Shown: piece after piece, positions 1 to 8,936 of the stretch
Position numbering within the stretch: position 1 is the stretch's first letter
How the letters are laid out: each line of letters begins with the position of its first letter
Source: Schaalia odontolytica
Lineage (GTDB): Bacteria; Actinomycetota; Actinomycetes; Actinomycetales; Actinomycetaceae
Assembly: GCF_002847525.1 (NCBI RefSeq)
Contig: NZ_PKKM01000009.1
Span: 1-64,000, forward strand
DNA length: 64,000 bases
Reading direction: 5' to 3'
Position numbers and translations under genes: made by a program
The notes under the pieces: generated by a model
Told to the model about the DNA's origin: nothing
Databases searched by the model: none
What the model saw: the letters and a program-made list of their open reading frames with translations, nothing else

Positions 1-628
1 CCACCCAACAGGAGGAACCCCCACTCCAACTCAGCGCATAACCCACTCCGAAGGACACAAAACGATTACACCACTCCACAGGACTTGACCTCGCAGGAGA
101 TCCTCAGCCAGCTCGTGTAGGCCTCTCAAGGGGGCTAGCTTCTCCAGGTATCTCAGGGGCTTTCATCGCTTTCGACGAGGCTGGGGCCTCTCGGGTGGGA
201 ACGTGCGGTCATCGCTGGCTTGCCTCACCCTTTCATCTCGCATGCAATTTCCATGAGGTCTGTTTTCTAGTGTCAAGAAAACGTTGGAATATCAACGTTG
301 CGGTTTCAAAAGTTGAAAGAGCTGCCGGGGAATTGCATGCGGAATTGGTAGGGATGCGTAGCGCATGCTCCGGTGATACTGCGCTCCGGTGCTTGAGCGT
401 CCGTAGCTACCCTCGATCGTGTGCATCCGGATAGGTTGTGCGCATGCGGATAGGTTATTCAGATGCGGATAGGTTATTAACCTATCCGCATGCTTCTAAC
501 CTATCCGTATCTTCGTAACCTATCCGCGTAGGTAGCTTGCGGCCGCACTCCTAGCCCCATCCGTGAGTCCGACTGGGAGTCAGCGTTTCAGGCTCGCATG
601 CGCGTGCGCTGCCCGCGCCCAAACCGGT
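1..628. other. Intergenic region with no supported gene
   Basis: No convincing gene is visible here. The only open frame of note (195-434) has no ribosome binding site and reads as low-complexity sequence. The structure present is the triple inverted repeat at 429-528, followed by the minus-strand terminator of the rhamnose gene. The left edge may hold the end of a feature that begins outside the window. Confidence 0.5.
429..528. repeat. Triple-unit inverted repeat element, copy 1
   Basis: Three direct units with core GGATAGGTTA begin at 429, 448 and 467. Three units in opposite orientation, core TAACCTATCC, begin at 478, 497 and 515. The period is 18-19 bp. The two halves can fold into a hairpin of about 100 nt. 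Two further copies lie at 26069-26173 and 27455-27560. The unit is not a CRISPR repeat, because half of the units are inverted and the spacers are only 6-9 nt. A dispersed intergenic palindromic (REP/MITE-like) element is the likeliest class; function is unknown. Confidence 0.85.
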
Positions 629-678
629 ACGTACGAGGGACCCGGGCGCTTTTCAGAAGCGCCCGGGGCCTCGTACGT
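629..678 (-). terminator. Terminator of the rmlCD gene
   Basis: The outer arms ACGTACGAGG and CCTCGTACGT enclose an inner CCGGGCGC/GCGCCCGG stem. The hairpin sits just after the stop codon of the minus-strand rhamnose gene. No strong U tract follows it. Confidence 0.65.
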
Positions 679-685
679 GTGGAGA

Positions 686-2113
686 TTAGCCGCGCAGTGA
701 AGCGACGTAGGAGTCGATGCGCTGCGAGGAATCCTCGGGGGTGAAGCCCGCGGCCTTGATCTTCGTCAGGTCCAGGACGGAGGACAGCGGACGCGGAGCC
801 ACCTCGCGGCCCGCGAAGTACTCCTCCGTCGTCACCTCGGTGACGTCTTCCGGATTACGGCCGCACAGCTCGAACACGCGCTTGGCGATCTGCGCCCAGC
901 TCATGACCGGGCCCTCGCCCGACAGGTTGTAGGTGCCAAACGGGGCGTCGCTGGTCAGCAGGTGAATGATGCCCTTAGCCAGGTCGGAAGTGAAGGTCAG
1001 GCGGCCCACCTGGTCGGACACGACCGAGGGGGAAGTGCCCTGATCTGCCAGGGACGCCATGGTCTTCAGGAAGTTCTTGCCGTCGCCCACAACCCAGGAG
1101 GTGCGCACGATGTAGTGCTTCGGCGTCGAGGCAACAGCGGCGTCGCCGCCCGCCTTCGACTGGCCGTACGCGCCCAGGGGAGAGGGGGCCTCGTCCTCGA
1201 CGTGTACGTCCTGCGTGCCGTCGAAGACGTACTCCGTCGAGATGTGGACCATCGTCGCGCCGTGAGCCGTGGCCTCGCGCGCCAGGATCGCCGGGCCGGT
1301 CGAGTTTGCCTGCCAGGTCGCGCGGCGACCCTCGGGTGTCTCAGCGCCGTCGACGTTCGTCCACGCGGCCGCGTTGATCACCACGTCGATGTCATCCCAC
1401 GGCAGAGCGGCCACCTGCTCGGCGTCGGAAATCGACACCTCGGGCAGGTCCACGCCCGTCACCGTGAAGCCGGCCTCGGGCAGCGCGCGCATGAGCTCGC
1501 GGCCGAGCTGGCCGTTCGCGCCCGTCACGAGTGCGCGGCGACCCACGGGAGCCGGGGCAGGGAAGGGGGTCACCTCCGCCATGCGCGGGTGTGCCTTGTC
1601 CTTGTCGGACAGGATGGCGCGCTCGAGCGGGATCGGCCAATCCACGGCGGCCGTCTCGTCAGCCAGGTTCAGGAAGGTGTAGCGCGCGTCCGGCGACCAG
1701 TGGTCGTTCACGAGGTACGTGTAGGCCGTGTTTGGCTCCAGGGTCTGGTAGGAGTTGCCCACGCCCTTGGGGACGAACACCGCGACGCCCGGATCGATGA
1801 TCGTCGTGTAGACGGTGCCGAAGGAGGGCCCCTCTCGCAGGTCCACCCACGCGCCAAACACGCGGCCGGTCGCGACCGACACGAACTTGTCCCACGGCTC
1901 CGCGTGGATGCCTCGGGTCACGCCGACCTCGTCGTTGAACGAGATGTTGTTCTGCACGGGCTGGAAATCCGGCAGGCCCAGCGCGACCATCTTCTCGCGC
2001 TGCCAATTCTCCTTGAACCAGCCTCGGTTATCGCCGTGAACAGTCAGATCAATGCGCAAAAAGCCGGGGATCGGCGTGGTCGTAATCCCCAGGGGCTTAG
2101 CGGTGGGCGCCAT
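686..2113 (-). CDS. rmlCD: Bifunctional dTDP-4-dehydrorhamnose 3,5-epimerase / reductase (RmlC-RmlD fusion)
   Basis: This single 475-residue protein carries the last two steps of dTDP-L-rhamnose synthesis in the cytoplasm. Residues 1 to about 190 are the RmlC cupin epimerase, with the RGIHAEPWDKF segment containing the catalytic-type His and a later AYTYLVNDHW segment. From about residue 198 a Rossmann-fold RmlD reductase begins with TGANGQLG and continues with the STEYVFDG and YGQSK (YxxxK) motifs of short-chain reductases. The start ATG follows AAGGAAGAA on the minus strand. The gene is divergent from rmlA. Such fusions are known in actinobacteria. RmlB is not in the window. Rhamnose probably feeds cell-wall polysaccharide synthesis by the neighbouring glycosyltransferase (inference). 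Confidence 0.93.
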   Translation of the reverse strand: MAPTAKPLGITTTPIPGFLRIDLTVHGDNRGWFKENWQREKMVALGLPDFQPVQNNISFNDEVGVTRGIHAEPWDKFVSVATGRVFGAWVDLREGPSFGTVYTTIIDPGVAVFVPKGVGNSYQTLEPNTAYTYLVNDHWSPDARYTFLNLADETAAVDWPIPLERAILSDKDKAHPRMAEVTPFPAPAPVGRRALVTGANGQLGRELMRALPEAGFTVTGVDLPEVSISDAEQVAALPWDDIDVVINAAAWTNVDGAETPEGRRATWQANSTGPAILAREATAHGATMVHISTEYVFDGTQDVHVEDEAPSPLGAYGQSKAGGDAAVASTPKHYIVRTSWVVGDGKNFLKTMASLADQGTSPSVVSDQVGRLTFTSDLAKGIIHLLTSDAPFGTYNLSGEGPVMSWAQIAKRVFELCGRNPEDVTEVTTEEYFAGREVAPRPLSSVLDLTKIKAAGFTPEDSSQRIDSYVASLRG

Positions 2114-2308
2114 GGTTCTTCCTTACGTGCGTGGTTTTTGTGCGGAGGCAACATTCCATGTAAATACTATCCGATCTGCACCCTCGCGGTGGTGTGCGCC
2201 GCCCCATGGGCGCGCGCGGGGGCAAAGTTGTGGAAAAATACTGTTGTGTAGGGATAATTGTCAACGACGCGCGACCCACACGAGGACGCGCCGGGAAGCG
2301 GAGGCAAC

Positions 2309-3181
2309 ATGAAAGGCATCATCCTGGCGGGCGGCTCGGGCACCCGTCTCAACCCGATTACGCTGGGGACATCGAAGCAGCTCGTCCCCGTCTACGACAA
2401 GCCGATGATCTACTACCCGCTGTCGACCCTCATGCTGGCGGGCATTTCTGAGGTCCTCGTCATCACGACCCCCCACGACGCTCCGTCGTTCCACCGCCTG
2501 CTCGGTGACGGCAGTCAGCTCGGCGTCAATATTTCCTACGCTGTCCAGCACGAGCCCAACGGCCTCGCGCAGGCCTTCGTGCTCGGCGCCGATCACGTGG
2601 GCAACGACAGTGCCGCCCTGGTCCTGGGCGACAACATCTTCTACGGCCCCGGCATGGGCGCACAGCTGCGCCGCCACGTCGACCCCGACGGCGGTGCCGT
2701 CTTCGCCTACCACGTGTCCAACCCGCGTGAGTACGGCGTCGTGGAATTCGACGAGGAGTTCAACGCGCTGTCCATCGAGGAAAAGCCCGAGCACCCCAAG
2801 TCGAACTACGCGGTGCCCGGCCTGTACTTCTACGATAACGACGTGGTCGAGATCGCCCGCAACCTCAAGCCGAGCGCGCGCGGCGAGTACGAGATCACCG
2901 ACGTGAACCGCTCCTACCTCGAGGCCGGCAAGCTCAAGGTCGAGGTCCTTCCGCGCGGCACCGCGTGGCTCGACACCGGAACGTTCGACTCCCTCGCTGA
3001 TGCCACCGCCTTCGTGCGTACGGTCGAGGCCCGCCAGGGCATGAAGATCGGCGCCCCCGAAGAGGTCGCGTGGCGCATGGGCTTCATCGACGACGAGGGC
3101 CTGCGCCAGCGCGCTGAGCCCCTGGTCAAGTCCGGTTACGGCGCCTACCTGCTCGAGCTGCTTGAGCGAGAGGGTCGCTGA
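2309..3181 (+). CDS. rmlA: Glucose-1-phosphate thymidylyltransferase
   Basis: This enzyme forms dTDP-glucose from glucose-1-phosphate and dTTP, the first step of dTDP-rhamnose synthesis. The nucleotidyltransferase signature GGSGTRLNP lies at residues 8-16, followed by the [11 protein letters not shown] segment, and LGDNIFYG occurs further on. An in-frame ATG exists at 2258, but the ATG at 2309 has GGAGG 5 nt upstream, gives the usual 290-residue length and starts at the conserved MKGIILAGG. The gene is divergent from rmlCD and abuts the next gene (its TGA is followed directly by GTG), so it is probably co-transcribed with the glycosyltransferase and DUF2304 genes. Confidence 0.95.
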   Translation: MKGIILAGGSGTRLNPITLGTSKQLVPVYDKPMIYYPLSTLMLAGISEVLVITTPHDAPSFHRLLGDGSQLGVNISYAVQHEPNGLAQAFVLGADHVGNDSAALVLGDNIFYGPGMGAQLRRHVDPDGGAVFAYHVSNPREYGVVEFDEEFNALSIEEKPEHPKSNYAVPGLYFYDNDVVEIARNLKPSARGEYEITDVNRSYLEAGKLKVEVLPRGTAWLDTGTFDSLADATAFVRTVEARQGMKIGAPEEVAWRMGFIDDEGLRQRAEPLVKSGYGAYLLELLEREGR

Positions 3182-3937
3182 GTGAGCCGTCCCAGTGCTC
3201 AGTCCCGCCTGCTCATCGTTATCCCCGCGTGGAACGAGGAGGAGGTGCTCGGTGACGTCCTCGAGATGGTGAAGGTTGAGAAGCCTTCATTCGCGGACAT
3301 CCTCGTGGTCTCCGACGGGTCGACGGACGCGACCGCCGATATCGCGCGCGCCGCGGGCGTGGCCGTCCTCGACCTGCCGCTCAACCTGGGGGTCGGTGGC
3401 GCGATGCGCGCCGGCTTCCAGTACGCGCGGCGCATGGGCTACGAGTATGCGTGTCAGCTCGACGCGGACGGTCAGCACGATCCGCGCGAGATCGAGACGC
3501 TCATCGAGACGGCCTCGAGCGAGCACGCGGACGTCGTCATCGGCTCGCGTTTCGCGGGTAAGGGCAACTACCACGCGCGGGGCCCGCGCAAGTGGGCGAT
3601 GAACCTCTTCTCGTACATCCTCTCGCGCGTGTGTGAGACTCACTTGAGCGATACGACCAGCGGTTTCAAGCTCTACGGTCCCCGTGCGCTCTCGCTCTTC
3701 GCGCACAACTACCCGGCCGAGTACCTGGGTGACACGATCGGTGCGCTCGTCATTGCGGCGCGCTCGCACCTGGTCGTGCGCGAGGTCGGCGTGCAGATGC
3801 ACCCGCGTGCGGGCGGCGAGCCCTCCCACAATCCGATCAAATCGGCGCTCTTCCTGGTGCGCGCGACGATGGCCCTCGCGGTTTCGCTGTCGCGCCCCGG
3901 AGAGAAGGTCACCCAGGCGCCGGAGGAGAATGCATGA
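3182..3937 (+). CDS. Family 2 glycosyltransferase (polyprenyl-phosphate sugar synthase type)
   Basis: This 251-residue GT-A protein resembles dolichyl/polyprenyl-phosphate mannose or glucose synthases. It has the N-terminal IPAWNEE motif, VVSDGSTD, and the metal-binding DADGQHDP motif near residue 95, followed by VIGSRF. No C-terminal membrane helices are seen. The GTG start directly follows the rmlA stop, and its stop overlaps the next gene's ATG, so the three genes form one operon. Pairing with a DUF2304 protein is common in polysaccharide loci. It probably loads a lipid carrier with a sugar for wall polysaccharide. The actual donor sugar cannot be told from sequence. Confidence 0.85.
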   Translation: MSRPSAQSRLLIVIPAWNEEEVLGDVLEMVKVEKPSFADILVVSDGSTDATADIARAAGVAVLDLPLNLGVGGAMRAGFQYARRMGYEYACQLDADGQHDPREIETLIETASSEHADVVIGSRFAGKGNYHARGPRKWAMNLFSYILSRVCETHLSDTTSGFKLYGPRALSLFAHNYPAEYLGDTIGALVIAARSHLVVREVGVQMHPRAGGEPSHNPIKSALFLVRATMALAVSLSRPGEKVTQAPEENA

Positions 3938-4326
3938 GCCCCACGTACGTGCTTGGACTGGTGTTCGCGATCATCATCCTGGTGATGGTGTTCGTCAAGA
4001 TGCGTAACTCGGGCCTGAAGGAACGCTACGGCCTGTGGTGGTACTGCATCGCCTTCTTTACGGCGCTGCTGTCCATCTTCCCGCCGATCCTGAAGTGGAG
4101 TGCGATCCAGCTGGGCGTCGTCGTTCCGCTGAACCTCGGGTTCTTCCTGGCGGGTGTGGTGCTGCTGCTCCTGTCGCTGCGTTTCTCGGTGGACCTGTCG
4201 CGCTCGGATGAGGATCGCCGTCGCCTGACTGAGGAAGCCGCGATTCTGCGCCTCCAGATGGAGGACCTGCAGAGTCGCGTTGACGCTCTTGAGGCGTCGC
4301 GCCAGGGGGATGGTCAGTCCCGCTGA
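3934..4326 (+). CDS. DUF2304 family membrane protein
   Basis: This 130-residue protein has about three hydrophobic helices: residues 4-21, 35-55 and 65-85. A charged, heptad-like C-terminal segment rich in Glu, Arg and Leu (about 88-125) probably forms a cytoplasmic coiled coil. The pattern matches DUF2304 proteins, which usually lie next to a GT2 glycosyltransferase, as here. Its ATG overlaps the preceding stop by four bases. An accessory or flippase-like role for the lipid-linked sugar made by its neighbour is plausible but unproven. Confidence 0.8.
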   Translation: MSPTYVLGLVFAIIILVMVFVKMRNSGLKERYGLWWYCIAFFTALLSIFPPILKWSAIQLGVVVPLNLGFFLAGVVLLLLSLRFSVDLSRSDEDRRRLTEEAAILRLQMEDLQSRVDALEASRQGDGQSR

Positions 4327-4355
4327 TGCGCTCACTCAGTGCTCGCAGTCGATTG

Positions 4356-4404
4356 AACGAGGCCGGGGTCCGTCAGGTGCACACCTGAGGGACCCCGGTT
4401 CGTT
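4356..4404 (+). terminator. Terminator after the rmlA operon
   Basis: Long hairpin: AACGA and CCGGGGTCC arms with a TCAGGTG/CACCTGA inner stem and a two-base loop. It lies between the convergent DUF2304 and APH-like genes and could serve both. Confidence 0.75.
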
Positions 4405-4451
4405 GCATGGGAGCGCCCCTGGGTGGTCGTTCCGCGTGCGGCGCGGCGCGG

Positions 4452-5633
4452 TTAGCGCAGCAGTGTGCCGTCGGGGCCGAGGCTGAGGCGCTCGGTGGGG
4501 GCGGCCGGGTCGACCTCGCCCTCGGCGAGCTTGCGCTTGAGGGCGGAGGCGGGGCGCGGCACGGGGACGGTGTCTTCGCCGGTGGTCTCCTCGTCGCTCT
4601 CGTTCGCGGCGCTCGGCGTCGGGGCTGTGGCGTTGATCGGCGAGGCGGAGGGGGATTCGACGGGGGTCAGGGAGATGCGAGCCCCCATCGCGGAGGCGTG
4701 CGCGGGCAGCAACGGCTCGCCGTCCAGGTCCTTGGCGAGGTCGTCGAGCATTGTGCGGGCCTCGTCGATGATGGAGGAGTCTTCGGCATGGAGGCCGTGG
4801 ACGAGCCAACGGACCAGGGCGATTTCGCTCATGAGCTGGGCGCGCGTGAAGACGTGCAGGTCGGTGGCGCGGCGCTCATGGCCGTAGGTCTCGCGGAATC
4901 GTTCGAGGAACGCGTCGGAGGCGCTGGCCTGGATCCAGGCGATGTCGAGGGCGGGGTCGCCCACGTGCGCGCTCGTCCATCCTCCGATGGCAAGGAGCGA
5001 GCCGCGCTTGACCGACAGGCAACGCTCCTGGATATCTCCGTGGATGGGTGCGGAGGGGAATCGCCACAGTGAAACGTCTTCGAGGGCAGCCTCCCAGCGG
5101 CTCCACAGGGCGGCGGGGATGGCGACCTCGCGGGCGGCCTCGTCGAGGAGGGCGAGGTTGCGGTCGCGGCATTCGATGGCCGTGTAGGTGGGCAGGCCGA
5201 TTGCGGAGAAGACGGTCTCCGGGAGGTTGTGCAGGGCCGCGAGTGCGCGTCCGAGGGACGCGGGCAGCAGAGGATCGGTGTCGAGGTCCTCATCAGTGGG
5301 GGCGGAGCCTCCCGGATCGCGGTGAACGTAGACGCTCCCGCCGCGCTGGAGTTTGGTCTGTCCGGCCAGGCGCGGCACGTCAAAGGGGATGTAGTCGTGG
5401 TCGTGGGCCTGCCCGAGGCGGTCGAGGATGCCCGAGGTCGCCTCGAGGGCGGGGCCGGAGACCTCCTCGTGGGGGCAGGTGACGATCCAGCGGTTGCCGG
5501 CGGCGTCTTCGATGCCGGTCACGGTGGAGAGCTCGTCGCTGTAGGTGGGCGGGCGCAGGGCGGTGACGCGCATGCCGGGGACGGCGGCGGTGGCCAGGGC
5601 TGCCAGTTCGAGGGGGCTCTTCGCGGAGGTCAT
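4452..5633 (-). CDS. Aminoglycoside/macrolide phosphotransferase-fold protein, degenerate active site
   Basis: This protein of about 393 residues has an APH-fold core. The catalytic-loop motif IHGD is present (His near residue 198), followed by a GDPALDIAW segment typical of the family. Two metal-ligand positions look altered. The Asn normally five residues after the HGD Asp is Cys (HGDIQERC), and the Asp of the usual IDW is Gly (IGGW). The last 80 residues are low-complexity Pro/Ser/Glu-rich. I chose the internal ATG at 5633 because the longer frame (to 5744) starts inside the promoter region of the divergent Tad operon. Substrate unknown. It may be a pseudokinase or a diverged small-molecule kinase. 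Confidence 0.7.
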   Translation of the reverse strand: MTSAKSPLELAALATAAVPGMRVTALRPPTYSDELSTVTGIEDAAGNRWIVTCPHEEVSGPALEATSGILDRLGQAHDHDYIPFDVPRLAGQTKLQRGGSVYVHRDPGGSAPTDEDLDTDPLLPASLGRALAALHNLPETVFSAIGLPTYTAIECRDRNLALLDEAAREVAIPAALWSRWEAALEDVSLWRFPSAPIHGDIQERCLSVKRGSLLAIGGWTSAHVGDPALDIAWIQASASDAFLERFRETYGHERRATDLHVFTRAQLMSEIALVRWLVHGLHAEDSSIIDEARTMLDDLAKDLDGEPLLPAHASAMGARISLTPVESPSASPINATAPTPSAANESDEETTGEDTVPVPRPASALKRKLAEGEVDPAAPTERLSLGPDGTLLR

Positions 5634-5776
5634 TGCCTTAACGTATCGCGGCCTGGGCCCAGGAGCGCCTCCCCGCGCGGAGGCGGGTGAGATTGGGCGG
5701 GTGTGGGTTTGCTCCTTGCCGAAAAACTCTGTTACTTTCGACACATTGGCTCGGTCTGTAGCGAGGAGGCACAGCG

Positions 5777-6991
5777 ATGGAAGCCATGACGCGTTCCCTC
5801 GCGTCGCACGTTCGCGAGGGTTTGGCTGCGAGCGGCATCGACGCGGCTCGGGATCCTCGGGCGGTGCGCGCCCTCATTGAGCGCGCCATCGATCGCTATG
5901 CGCCCGACCTGCTGCCGTCTGCCCGCGAGCAGGTCGAAGCAGACCTCATGGATGACATCTGCGGTCTCGGCCCGCTTCAAGCACTTATGGACGATCCGTC
6001 GGTCGAGGAAATCTGGATCAACGCCGCCTCGCGAGTGTTCGTGGCGCGATCGGGCGTGGCTGAGCTGACCAGCCTCATCCTCACTGACGAGGACGTGCGG
6101 GCTCTCGTGGAGAGAATGCTGCACCATTCGGGCCGCCGACTCGACCTGTCGAGTCCCTTCGTGGATGCGATGCTCGCCGGCGGAGAGCGCCTCCACGTCG
6201 TCATCCCGCCGGTGACGGGCTCGTCGTGGAGCGTCAACATTCGTAAGCACATCCAGCGGGCGCGCACCCTGGAGGACCTGGTCGCGGTGGAGATGATCGC
6301 CCCGCCGATGCGTGACTTTCTGGCGGCTTCCGTCAGCTGCGGTCTCTCCGTGCTCGTGTCGGGCGGTACCCAGGCGGGTAAGACGACGTTGCTGCGTGCC
6401 CTCGCAGGGGAGTTGCCGCGCTCGCGCCGGGTCATCTCCTGCGAGGAGGTCTTCGAGCTGGGCTTGGCGAATTGGGATCACGTTGCGATGCAGACTCGCC
6501 CGGCAGGTGCGGAGGGAACGGGAGAGATTACCCTGCGTGACCTCGTGCGTGAATCGCTGCGCATGCGTCCCGAATACCTGATCGTCGGCGAGGTTCGCGG
6601 CCCCGAAGCCCTCGACCTCCTCGTCGCCCTCAATGCGGGCGTGCCGGGTATGGCAACAGTGCACGCCAACTCGGCGCGGGAAGCCCTCGACAAGCTCTCG
6701 ATCCTGCCGCTGCTCGCCGGTGAAAACGTGACGACCGCATTCGTCATACCCACCCTGGCCTCGTCTATCGACCTCGTGTGTCATGTCGAACGAGGGGTGG
6801 ATGGGCGTCGCTATGTTGCCGAGATTCTCGCGGTGCCCGGGCGCGTCGAGGGGCATCGGATTGAGACGGCGACGCTCTTCACGTACGACGGCACCCGCTG
6901 CGAGCGCGGGAGCGGAGGTCTTGACCTGCATGATCGATTCGCGGCTGCTGGCTTCGACCTGGCCTCCCTCCTGGAGTGGGGGATGCCGTGA
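5777..6991 (+). CDS. tadA: Tad/Flp pilus secretion ATPase (CpaF/TadA family)
   Basis: This 404-residue cytoplasmic hexameric ATPase powers assembly of type IVb (Flp/Tad) pili. The Walker A motif GGTQAGKTT lies near residues 195-203, the Asp/Glu-box region EYLIVGEVRGPEA near 264, and the His-box-like ATVHANS near 291. The start ATG is preceded by GAGGAGG. A possible promoter (TTGCTC, 17-bp spacer, TTACTT) lies at 5708-5736. It is the first gene of a tightly packed operon with tadB, tadC, a pilin-like gene and three TadE-like genes. No CpaE/TadZ gene is found upstream, unlike many actinobacterial loci. Confidence 0.92.
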   Translation: MEAMTRSLASHVREGLAASGIDAARDPRAVRALIERAIDRYAPDLLPSAREQVEADLMDDICGLGPLQALMDDPSVEEIWINAASRVFVARSGVAELTSLILTDEDVRALVERMLHHSGRRLDLSSPFVDAMLAGGERLHVVIPPVTGSSWSVNIRKHIQRARTLEDLVAVEMIAPPMRDFLAASVSCGLSVLVSGGTQAGKTTLLRALAGELPRSRRVISCEEVFELGLANWDHVAMQTRPAGAEGTGEITLRDLVRESLRMRPEYLIVGEVRGPEALDLLVALNAGVPGMATVHANSAREALDKLSILPLLAGENVTTAFVIPTLASSIDLVCHVERGVDGRRYVAEILAVPGRVEGHRIETATLFTYDGTRCERGSGGLDLHDRFAAAGFDLASLLEWGMP

Positions 6992-7854
6992 TTGCCGTCG
7001 TCTGTGGTCTCGTGTTCGGGATAGGGCTCGTCCTCGCTCTATCCCCGTGGTTCACACCCGCGCCGTCGTGGAAGCCGTGGGGGCCATGGAAGCGCGTACG
7101 CGAGGACGTTGCGCGAGCTCGCGTGCCGGGGTTGACGGCGGCGCGCCTCGTGACGCTGAGCCTCGCTATCGGGGCGGTCGTGGCGGCGGTGATTCTCGCC
7201 GTGACCGGTGCCTGGCCGGTCGCCCTCATCGTGTCGGCCGGAGCGGCCTGTCTGCCCTACGCCTGGGTGGTTTCTCGGGTGCGCGCGCACGCCAAGACCG
7301 TGCGTTCCGCCTGGCCCGAAGTCATCGATGCGATGGTTTCCGGCGTGCGTGCGGGCACCTCACTACCCCAGGTCCTGTGCGATCTCGCCGACGAAGGGCC
7401 CGTCCCCGTGCGCTTCGCCTTCGAGGCCTTCTCCCGCGACTACAGCGCCAACGGGCGTTTCGCTCCCGCACTGGATCGCATGAAGGAAGAGGTTGGGGAT
7501 CCCGTCGCAGACCGCATCATCGAGGCGCTACGCATCGCACGTTCCGTGGGCGGCGCCGACCTCACGCGCCTTCTCCAGGATCTCGCCACGCTCCTGCGCG
7601 AGGACGCGCGAGTGCGCGGCGAGCTCGAGGCCCGCCAATCCTGGACCGTGGGAGCCGCGCGACTAGGAATCGCGGCGCCCTGGGTCGTACTCCTTCTGCT
7701 CTCGGGTGGGGGCGCGAGTGCCAGCGTGTGGAACTCCCCGGGAGGCATCGCCGTCCTGTGCGCGGGCGCCGGTATCTGCGTGATCGCCTACCTGGCAATG
7801 AGAGTGTTGAGCCGACTCAGCACCGATCCGCGCAACCTGGGAGGCGCATCGTGA
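6988..7854 (+). CDS. tadB: Tad secretion membrane protein TadB
   Basis: This protein of about 288 residues has the layout of the type II secretion F-domain family. Two N-terminal hydrophobic helices (about residues 3-20 and 50-90) precede a soluble F-domain with the segment VRAGTSLPQVL. Two more helices end the protein. Start choice: GTG at 6988 overlaps the ATPase stop (GTGA). A second GTG at 6976 is possible and adds four residues. It forms the inner-membrane platform with TadC and the ATPase. Confidence 0.85.
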   Translation: MIAVVCGLVFGIGLVLALSPWFTPAPSWKPWGPWKRVREDVARARVPGLTAARLVTLSLAIGAVVAAVILAVTGAWPVALIVSAGAACLPYAWVVSRVRAHAKTVRSAWPEVIDAMVSGVRAGTSLPQVLCDLADEGPVPVRFAFEAFSRDYSANGRFAPALDRMKEEVGDPVADRIIEALRIARSVGGADLTRLLQDLATLLREDARVRGELEARQSWTVGAARLGIAAPWVVLLLLSGGGASASVWNSPGGIAVLCAGAGICVIAYLAMRVLSRLSTDPRNLGGAS

Positions 7855-8747
7855 GCCCCTGGATTGTCCGTGCCCTCGACGTGGCGGTGGGAATCCTCGC
7901 CGCGGGAGGGCTCGCATGCGTGCTTGCGGCGTGGTTCGCGTGCCGACCCTCCTTCGCGGCGCGCGTCGCACAGGGGCGCGTCAGCGAGGAAGCACCCTCA
8001 CCCCTGACCACCTGGGCTCGCCGCATGAGCGCGGCTGCCCTCGAATCCCTGGGGTCCACGACAGAATCCGTCGCGCGACGCCTCGCACTGGCGGGCATGG
8101 CACCGGAGGTCTCCGTCTTTCGTCTGCGCCAGGCGCTCGCTGGAATCGCCGGCTTCGTCCTGGCGTGCCTCGTCCTGACTGCGCGTCCGGCTTCCTCTCT
8201 GCGGGCTTCGATCCTTCCCCTGTGCGCCTGCGCGCTCATCGGCTCACTGCTGGGGGTGGCTGGCATGGACCGTTTCCTCACCTTCCGGGCCCACGCCAGG
8301 CAGCGCGCCATCGATGTCGCCGTTCCCGACTGTGCGGAGTTGCTGGCGCTCGCGGTCGCGGCGGGGGAGTCCATTCCAGCTGCTATCGAGCGAGTCGCCT
8401 GCTGTGCGGGAGGTCCCCTCGGGGTGGAACTGTCGCTGACTGCCGGTCATATCCGCAACGGCACGCCCTCCGTGCGAGCGCTCTCCGACCTCGTTGAGCG
8501 CACCGAATCGCCAGCTTTGACGCGCCTGAGTCGCACGCTCACGACTGCGATTGAGCGAGGCTCGCCCCTGGCCTCGGTCCTGCATGATCAGGCCCGCGAT
8601 CAGCGTGAGCGCTCCCTGGCGGCCCTCATGGAAGAGGGCGGGAGACGTGAGATCGCCATGCTTGTGCCCGTCGTTTTCCTGATCCTTCCCGTCACCGTCA
8701 TGTTCGCCCTCTACCCGGGGCTCATTGCCCTGGACTTCACCCCGTGA
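7851..8747 (+). CDS. tadC: Tad secretion membrane protein TadC
   Basis: This protein of about 298 residues is the second F-domain platform protein. It has a leading helix, then helices around residues 95-140, the conserved soluble segment with DVAVPDCAELLALAVAAGES, and a final hydrophobic helix with VPVVFLILPVTVMFALYPG, which is typical of TadC. It starts with GTG at 7851, overlapping the tadB stop by four bases. A much longer open frame extends upstream through tadA and tadB, but only the part from 7851 reads as a TadC protein. Confidence 0.88.
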   Translation: MSPWIVRALDVAVGILAAGGLACVLAAWFACRPSFAARVAQGRVSEEAPSPLTTWARRMSAAALESLGSTTESVARRLALAGMAPEVSVFRLRQALAGIAGFVLACLVLTARPASSLRASILPLCACALIGSLLGVAGMDRFLTFRAHARQRAIDVAVPDCAELLALAVAAGESIPAAIERVACCAGGPLGVELSLTAGHIRNGTPSVRALSDLVERTESPALTRLSRTLTTAIERGSPLASVLHDQARDQRERSLAALMEEGGRREIAMLVPVVFLILPVTVMFALYPGLIALDFTP

Positions 8748-8765
8748 CATAGAAAGGAACCTGTC

Positions 8766-8936
8766 ATGAAGAAACTGTTCCTGAGGAAAGATCCCCTTGG
8801 GGAGCGCGGTGATGTGCCCGGATGGGTGCTCATCACGCTGATGACGGCAGCGCTCGTCGTCCTTATCTGGGGCGTTGCCTCCGAACGGCTTGTGGAGATC
8901 TTTAACCGTGCGATGGACTCGATTGCGGGCATCTGA
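8766..8936 (+). CDS. Small Flp-pilin-like / DUF4244-type protein
   Basis: This 56-residue protein has a short charged N-terminus, one long hydrophobic helix beginning near GWVLITLMTAA and a short amphipathic tail, the layout of Flp-type pilins or the small DUF4244 proteins of actinobacterial Tad loci. The ATG is preceded by AAAGGA with suitable spacing. It sits between tadC and the TadE-like genes, where the major pilin is expected. A canonical prepilin cleavage site (G/E-rich) is not obvious. GDVPGW just before the helix is the nearest candidate. It is the best candidate for the major pilus subunit in this window. Confidence 0.7.
   Translation: MKKLFLRKDPLGERGDVPGWVLITLMTAALVVLIWGVASERLVEIFNRAMDSIAGI

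Noticed and set aside
195..434. 79-residue open frame at the left end
   Set aside because: No ribosome site, no family resemblance and it runs into the inverted repeat.
429..528. CRISPR array
   Set aside because: Units are only about 12 bp, half are inverted and spacers are 6-9 nt, so it is a palindromic element, not CRISPR.
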